From the NCBI GenBank assembly GCA_946479895.1, contig CAMLHT010000010.1:1-26461 (forward strand): a stretch of 26,461 nucleotides of DNA, read 5' to 3'. The translations under genes were made by a program, and so were the position numbers. Below the pieces are notes generated by a model, which was not told the origin of the DNA, made no database searches, and was given only the letters and a program-made list of their open reading frames with translations. Each line of letters opens with the position of its first letter. Positions within the stretch are counted from its first letter, which is position 1. The stretch comes from an uncultured Gemmatimonadota bacterium (GTDB lineage: Bacteria > Gemmatimonadota > Gemmatimonadetes > Gemmatimonadales > Gemmatimonadaceae). Below are positions 23,312 through 26,461 of the stretch, piece by piece.

Positions 23312-23563
23312 GACTCACTCCTTCGCTGCTGCCTACTCGGTGCGCCGATGGCCGGCGCATCACATCATGGAGTGGAGGACCCAGTGCAGAAGTCGTGCCG
23401 AAGAAACGCCGAAACGGCAGCGGCCCGTGGGGTATGCTGCGGACCGTGATGGGCTTCATGGCTCCGGAGGATACGGGCGCCGGACCACGCGTGCTGATGC
23501 TCACGCACGTGCCGAAGGGCATCTATGCCGGCGTGCCGGCCGGGGCCCTCCCTTCCCATTGAC
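23312..23563. other. Gap upstream of the PadR gene
   Basis: The gap holds the promoter of the DUF3072 gene at its left end and no recognisable gene. A 37-codon + strand frame (23450-23563) lacks a ribosome site and is not accepted as a gene. Confidence 0.4.
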
Positions 23564-23605
23564 ATTCGATGTATCAACCCACACCCTATACATCGAATAT
23601 CGATG
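23564..23605 (+). promoter_or_regulatory. PadR-type operator with overlapping promoter
   Basis: A perfect 11-bp inverted repeat, ATTCGATGTAT (23564-23574) and ATACATCGAAT (23588-23598), has a 13-base spacer. Its right arm overlaps a second dyad, CATCGA-ATA-TCGATG (23591-23605), so three CGATG half-sites occur. TTGACA (23559-23564) overlaps the left arm. The TATACA in the right arm is 22 bases away, which is longer than a normal -35/-10 spacing. The site lies 9-50 bases before the PadR start codon, where an autorepressor operator belongs. ATGTAT/ATACAT half-sites are typical of PadR proteins. Confidence 0.72.
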
Positions 23606-23613
23606 GGAGACAC

Positions 23614-23958
23614 ATGCCGAAGACACCGATCGATCTGCTGCAGGGAACGCTGGATCTGCTCATCCTCAAGACGCTGAGCTGGGGGCCCGCGCACGGCTAC
23701 GCGATCGCGCGGTGGATCGAGCAGCTCACCGGCCAGGTGCTTCAGGTGGGCGAGGGCTCGCTCTACCCGGCCCTGCACCGCCTCGAGGAGCGCGGGTGGG
23801 TGGAGGCGGAGTGGCAGCTCTCCGAGCACAACCGGCGCGCGAAGTTCTACCGCCTCACGACGCTCGGGCGCTCGCAGCTCCGCGCGGAGGCCGTGACGTG
23901 GGAGCGGTTCGTGGACGCGGTGGCCAAGGTGCTCCGCGCCACCGAGCAGCCGGCGTGA
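23614..23958 (+). CDS. PadR-family transcriptional regulator
   Basis: The protein has 114 residues from ATG 23614, with GGGAGA upstream. An ATG-started frame beginning at 23569 runs through the operator and is rejected. The winged helix carries the PadR hallmarks: [33 protein letters not shown], then [20 protein letters not shown] and [20 protein letters not shown] with GRSQL. A short C-terminal helix ([12 protein letters not shown]) provides dimerisation, as in the class of short PadR proteins next to ADOP permeases. It very likely represses its own operon from the inverted repeat upstream and is released by an unknown ligand. The permease starts 13 bases downstream. Confidence 0.95.
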   Translation: MPKTPIDLLQGTLDLLILKTLSWGPAHGYAIARWIEQLTGQVLQVGEGSLYPALHRLEERGWVEAEWQLSEHNRRAKFYRLTTLGRSQLRAEAVTWERFVDAVAKVLRATEQPA

Positions 23959-23971
23959 GGCGCGCGCGCCC

Positions 23972-26461
23972 ATGACCGGTGCACCGGCCTGGCGGCGCTA
24001 CCTCCGCCTGCTGCGCCCCGATGTCCGCGCCGACGTGGACGACGAGCTCGCGTTCCATCTCGAGATGCGCGTCCGCGAGCTGGTCGCGCGCGGCATGCCG
24101 CCGGCCGCCGCGCGCGCCGAGGCCGAACGGATCTTCGGCGACATGCGCGCCGTCCGCGACGCATGCGTGACGATCGACGAGCGGCGCCTGCGCAGGCACG
24201 AGCGCCGCGAAGGAGTGGACGACATGATGCGCGACGTCAGGTTCGCGGCGCGGGCGCTCCGGAAGAGCCCCGGCTTCACCCTCACGGCCATCGTCTGCGT
24301 GGCGCTCGGCGTCTGCGTGACGACCACGATCTTCAGCGCGGTCGACGGGATCCTGATTCGTCCGCTCCCCTACCCGAACGCCGACCGGCTCGTCGCGGTC
24401 TACGGGCGGCTCCAGGCGAAGGGCGCCACCGGCCAGAACATCTCGTACGACGACTATCTGTCGTGGCGCGACGAGAATCGCACCTTCTCGCAGCTCGGCA
24501 TCTGGACGTGGACGACCCATACCCTCTCCGGCCAGGGCGAGGCGGAGCGTGTGGAGGGCGCCGGGGTGTCGGCGAACCTCTTCCCGCTGCTCGGCGTGCG
24601 ACCGCTCCTCGGGCGAACGTTCGCACCGAGTGAGGAGCTCCCGGGGAACGACCGCGTGATTCTCCTCGGCTACGGCCTCTGGCAGCGCCGCTACGCCGGT
24701 GACCGTGGAATCGTCGGGAGTACGATCGAAGTCGATGGCCTCCCCCACACGGTGATCGGCGTGATGCCGCCGCGCTTCAACTTCCCCGATCGTGGGCAGG
24801 TGTGGGTGCCGTTCCCCAACGACGCCTGGCGCACCGGGCGTGATAACCGCGGCTACGCCGGCGCGCTCGGGCGGCTCAGGCCCGGCGTCACGCTCGCCCA
24901 GGCGCAGGCGGACCTGGACGTCATCTCGCGGCGGCTGCAGCGCGCGTACCCGCGGGAGAACTTCGGGTGGGACGCCCAGGCGATCGCCCTGCGCGATGAC
25001 CTCGTGGGGGACCTCCGCAAGCCGCTGCTCATCTTCCTCGGGGCCGTGGGGTGCGTGCTCCTCATCGCGTGCGCGAACGTGGCCAACCTGATGCTCGCCC
25101 GCGGCGCGGCGCGCCAGCGGGAGATCGCGGTGCGGGTCGCGCTGGGAGCGGGGCGACGGCGCATCGTGCGTCAGGTGCTCGCCGAGAGCATGGTTCTCGC
25201 GCTCGGCGGCGGCGCGGTCGGCGCCGTCCTCGCCAGGTCCGGCGTGAGACTGCTCAGGCTCGCGTTCCCCAATGGGGATGTGCCGTCCTACATCTCGCTC
25301 GGCATGGACGGCCGCGTGCTGCTCTTTGCCGTGCTGGTGTCGGCGCTCACGGGCGTGATCTTCGGGCTCGTCCCGGCGCTGCGCGCGACACGCGTCGACC
25401 TCAACGGCGAGCTCCGCGAGGGCGGGCGCGGCGAGGCGGGCGGGCGTCGCGGGAGCCGGCTCCGCAACTCGCTCGTCATCGCCGAGGTGGCGCTCTCCGT
25501 CGTGCTGCTCGTCGGTGCGACGCTCCTTCTCCGCAGCTACGGCGCGCTCATCGGCACCGACCTCGGCTTCGATCAGCACGGCGTTCTCACGGCGCGCATC
25601 TCGCTCCCCGACGCGAAGTACGACAACCACGAGAAGCAGCGTGCGTTCTACGAGCGGCTCTACGCACGGCTCGCGGCGATCCCGGGAGTCCAGGCCGTCG
25701 GCTCGGCGAACGGGATCCCGTTCAGCGGGTGGAACGTGCAGGCGGAGATGTCGATCGAGGGGCGCCCCGCCGCCGCGCCGGGGAAGGAGCTCGTCGCCCA
25801 CTACCAGAACATCAGCCCCGGCTACCTGCCGGCGATCGGCGTGCCGATCGTACGCGGGCGTGGGTTCACGGCCGCCGACCGTGATTGGCCGCCGCGCATC
25901 GGCGTGATCAACGAGGAGCTCGCGCGGCGGGAGTTCGCCGGCACCGATCCGATCGGCAAGCGCATCCGCTTTGGCGGTGCCGACTCGAAGGACCCCTGGA
26001 TCACCATCATCGGCGTGGCGAAGACGTTCAGGCACTACCGCCTCCCACAGCCGATGGGACCAGCCATCTATTTCCCCCAGCTCGCCACGCCATCGGGGAT
26101 GCAGACGCTCGTGTTGCGCACCTCACTCCCCGATCCGATGTCGCTCGCGCCCGCCGTGCGCGCGGTGCTGAAGGAGCTCGACCCCGACGTTCCCGCGTAT
26201 CAAGTGCAGACGCTCGAGCAGGCGGTGGAGCAATCGCTCTGGCGGCAGCGGCTGCAGGGGCAGGTGCTCGGAACGTTCGCCGCGCTGGCACTGCTCCTTG
26301 CCGCGGTGGGGATCTACGGCGTGATCTCCTACGCCGTGGCGCAGCGGACGCGCGAGCTGGGGGTGCGCATGGCGCTCGGCGCGACGCGCGGCCAGGTGCT
26401 GGGGCTCGTGCTCGGCCAGGGGCTGCGGCTGGCGGCGGCCGGCGTGGCGATCGGCATCGTC
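23972..26461 (+). CDS. ADOP-type (MacB/FtsX) ABC transporter permease, 3' end outside the window
   Basis: The frame is open from ATG 23972 to the last base (830 codons). It starts with an ADOP-type helical prefix ([20 protein letters not shown] ... AEAERIFGD). A first transmembrane helix follows (about 95-120, [20 protein letters not shown]), then a MacB-type periplasmic domain ([18 protein letters not shown]). The first FtsX permease unit comes next ([40 protein letters not shown]). A second copy repeats this ([59 protein letters not shown]) and is cut by the window end just before its final helices. Such permeases export unknown compounds, possibly with an ATPase encoded elsewhere. PadR immediately upstream is the usual arrangement. 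Confidence 0.95.
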   Translation, partial: MTGAPAWRRYLRLLRPDVRADVDDELAFHLEMRVRELVARGMPPAAARAEAERIFGDMRAVRDACVTIDERRLRRHERREGVDDMMRDVRFAARALRKSPGFTLTAIVCVALGVCVTTTIFSAVDGILIRPLPYPNADRLVAVYGRLQAKGATGQNISYDDYLSWRDENRTFSQLGIWTWTTHTLSGQGEAERVEGAGVSANLFPLLGVRPLLGRTFAPSEELPGNDRVILLGYGLWQRRYAGDRGIVGSTIEVDGLPHTVIGVMPPRFNFPDRGQVWVPFPNDAWRTGRDNRGYAGALGRLRPGVTLAQAQADLDVISRRLQRAYPRENFGWDAQAIALRDDLVGDLRKPLLIFLGAVGCVLLIACANVANLMLARGAARQREIAVRVALGAGRRRIVRQVLAESMVLALGGGAVGAVLARSGVRLLRLAFPNGDVPSYISLGMDGRVLLFAVLVSALTGVIFGLVPALRATRVDLNGELREGGRGEAGGRRGSRLRNSLVIAEVALSVVLLVGATLLLRSYGALIGTDLGFDQHGVLTARISLPDAKYDNHEKQRAFYERLYARLAAIPGVQAVGSANGIPFSGWNVQAEMSIEGRPAAAPGKELVAHYQNISPGYLPAIGVPIVRGRGFTAADRDWPPRIGVINEELARREFAGTDPIGKRIRFGGADSKDPWITIIGVAKTFRHYRLPQPMGPAIYFPQLATPSGMQTLVLRTSLPDPMSLAPAVRAVLKELDPDVPAYQVQTLEQAVEQSLWRQRLQGQVLGTFAALALLLAAVGIYGVISYAVAQRTRELGVRMALGATRGQVLGLVLGQGLRLAAAGVAIGIV

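Noticed and set aside
23450..23563. 37-codon + strand ORF before the PadR operator
   Set aside because: No ribosome site, no recognised family, and it ends at the promoter. It may be a scrap but is not supported.
23855..26035. 726-residue - strand frame opposite the permease
   Set aside because: It is antisense to the ADOP permease, whose + strand frame shows clear duplicated FtsX motifs; the - strand product is low-complexity.
1..26461. CRISPR arrays, tRNA/rRNA genes, transposase or integrase genes
   Set aside because: No regularly spaced repeats, no cloverleaf or rRNA-like stretch, and no recombinase motifs were seen by eye. Mobility of the central region therefore rests only on the short repeats.

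Overview
The window is a GC-rich chromosomal segment. It combines a SusC/SusD outer-membrane pair with a PadR-regulated MacB/FtsX-type permease of the ADOP class (Acidobacterial duplicated orphan permease), and GTG starts are common. That mix fits Gemmatimonadota or a close relative. This is an inference from gene content only; there is no rRNA or tRNA here to settle it.

Left part (1-6.8 kb): the 3' end of a SusC/RagA-type TonB-dependent receptor, a SusD-like lipoprotein and a DUF4397 lipoprotein form one + strand operon closed by a good intrinsic terminator. A lipoprotein of the phosphodiester glycosidase (NAGPA) family follows. On the - strand lie a PhzF-family protein and a secreted alpha/beta hydrolase in tandem.

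Middle-left (6.9-11.3 kb): a DUF899 thioredoxin-like gene is coupled by a GTGA overlap to a DUF2182 membrane protein. Divergent from them is a two-winged-helix regulator followed by a small beta-propeller-like protein. An HdeD-family membrane protein comes next.

Centre (11.3-20.5 kb): this is the most unusual part. Intact genes are a REC-GAF-histidine kinase hybrid, a LuxR-type response regulator, a four-gene - strand operon (secreted DUF1269-like protein, PRC-barrel protein, hydrophilic protein, MgtE Mg2+ transporter), a 59-residue ORF and a COG4315-type lipoprotein. Between them are remnants of at least six genes: an NAD(P)H-dependent FMN reductase, a BON-domain protein, cydA, cydB, a PRC-barrel protein and a DUF1931 histone-fold protein. 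Several keep recognisable segments from both sides of an internal loss and are frameshifted. A short motif (TGTCAGACAAATG and variants) occurs four times here. Two copies lie at the 3' ends of remnants, and two inverted copies bracket the PRC remnant. I read this as a decaying stress and microaerobic-respiration island.

Right part (20.5-26.5 kb): a PLP-dependent amino-acid decarboxylase is divergent from an AraC-family regulator. The AraC gene ends at a 14-bp perfect hairpin shared with a convergent DUF3072 gene. Then comes a PadR regulator with a striking inverted-repeat operator, followed by the ADOP permease, which runs off the window end.
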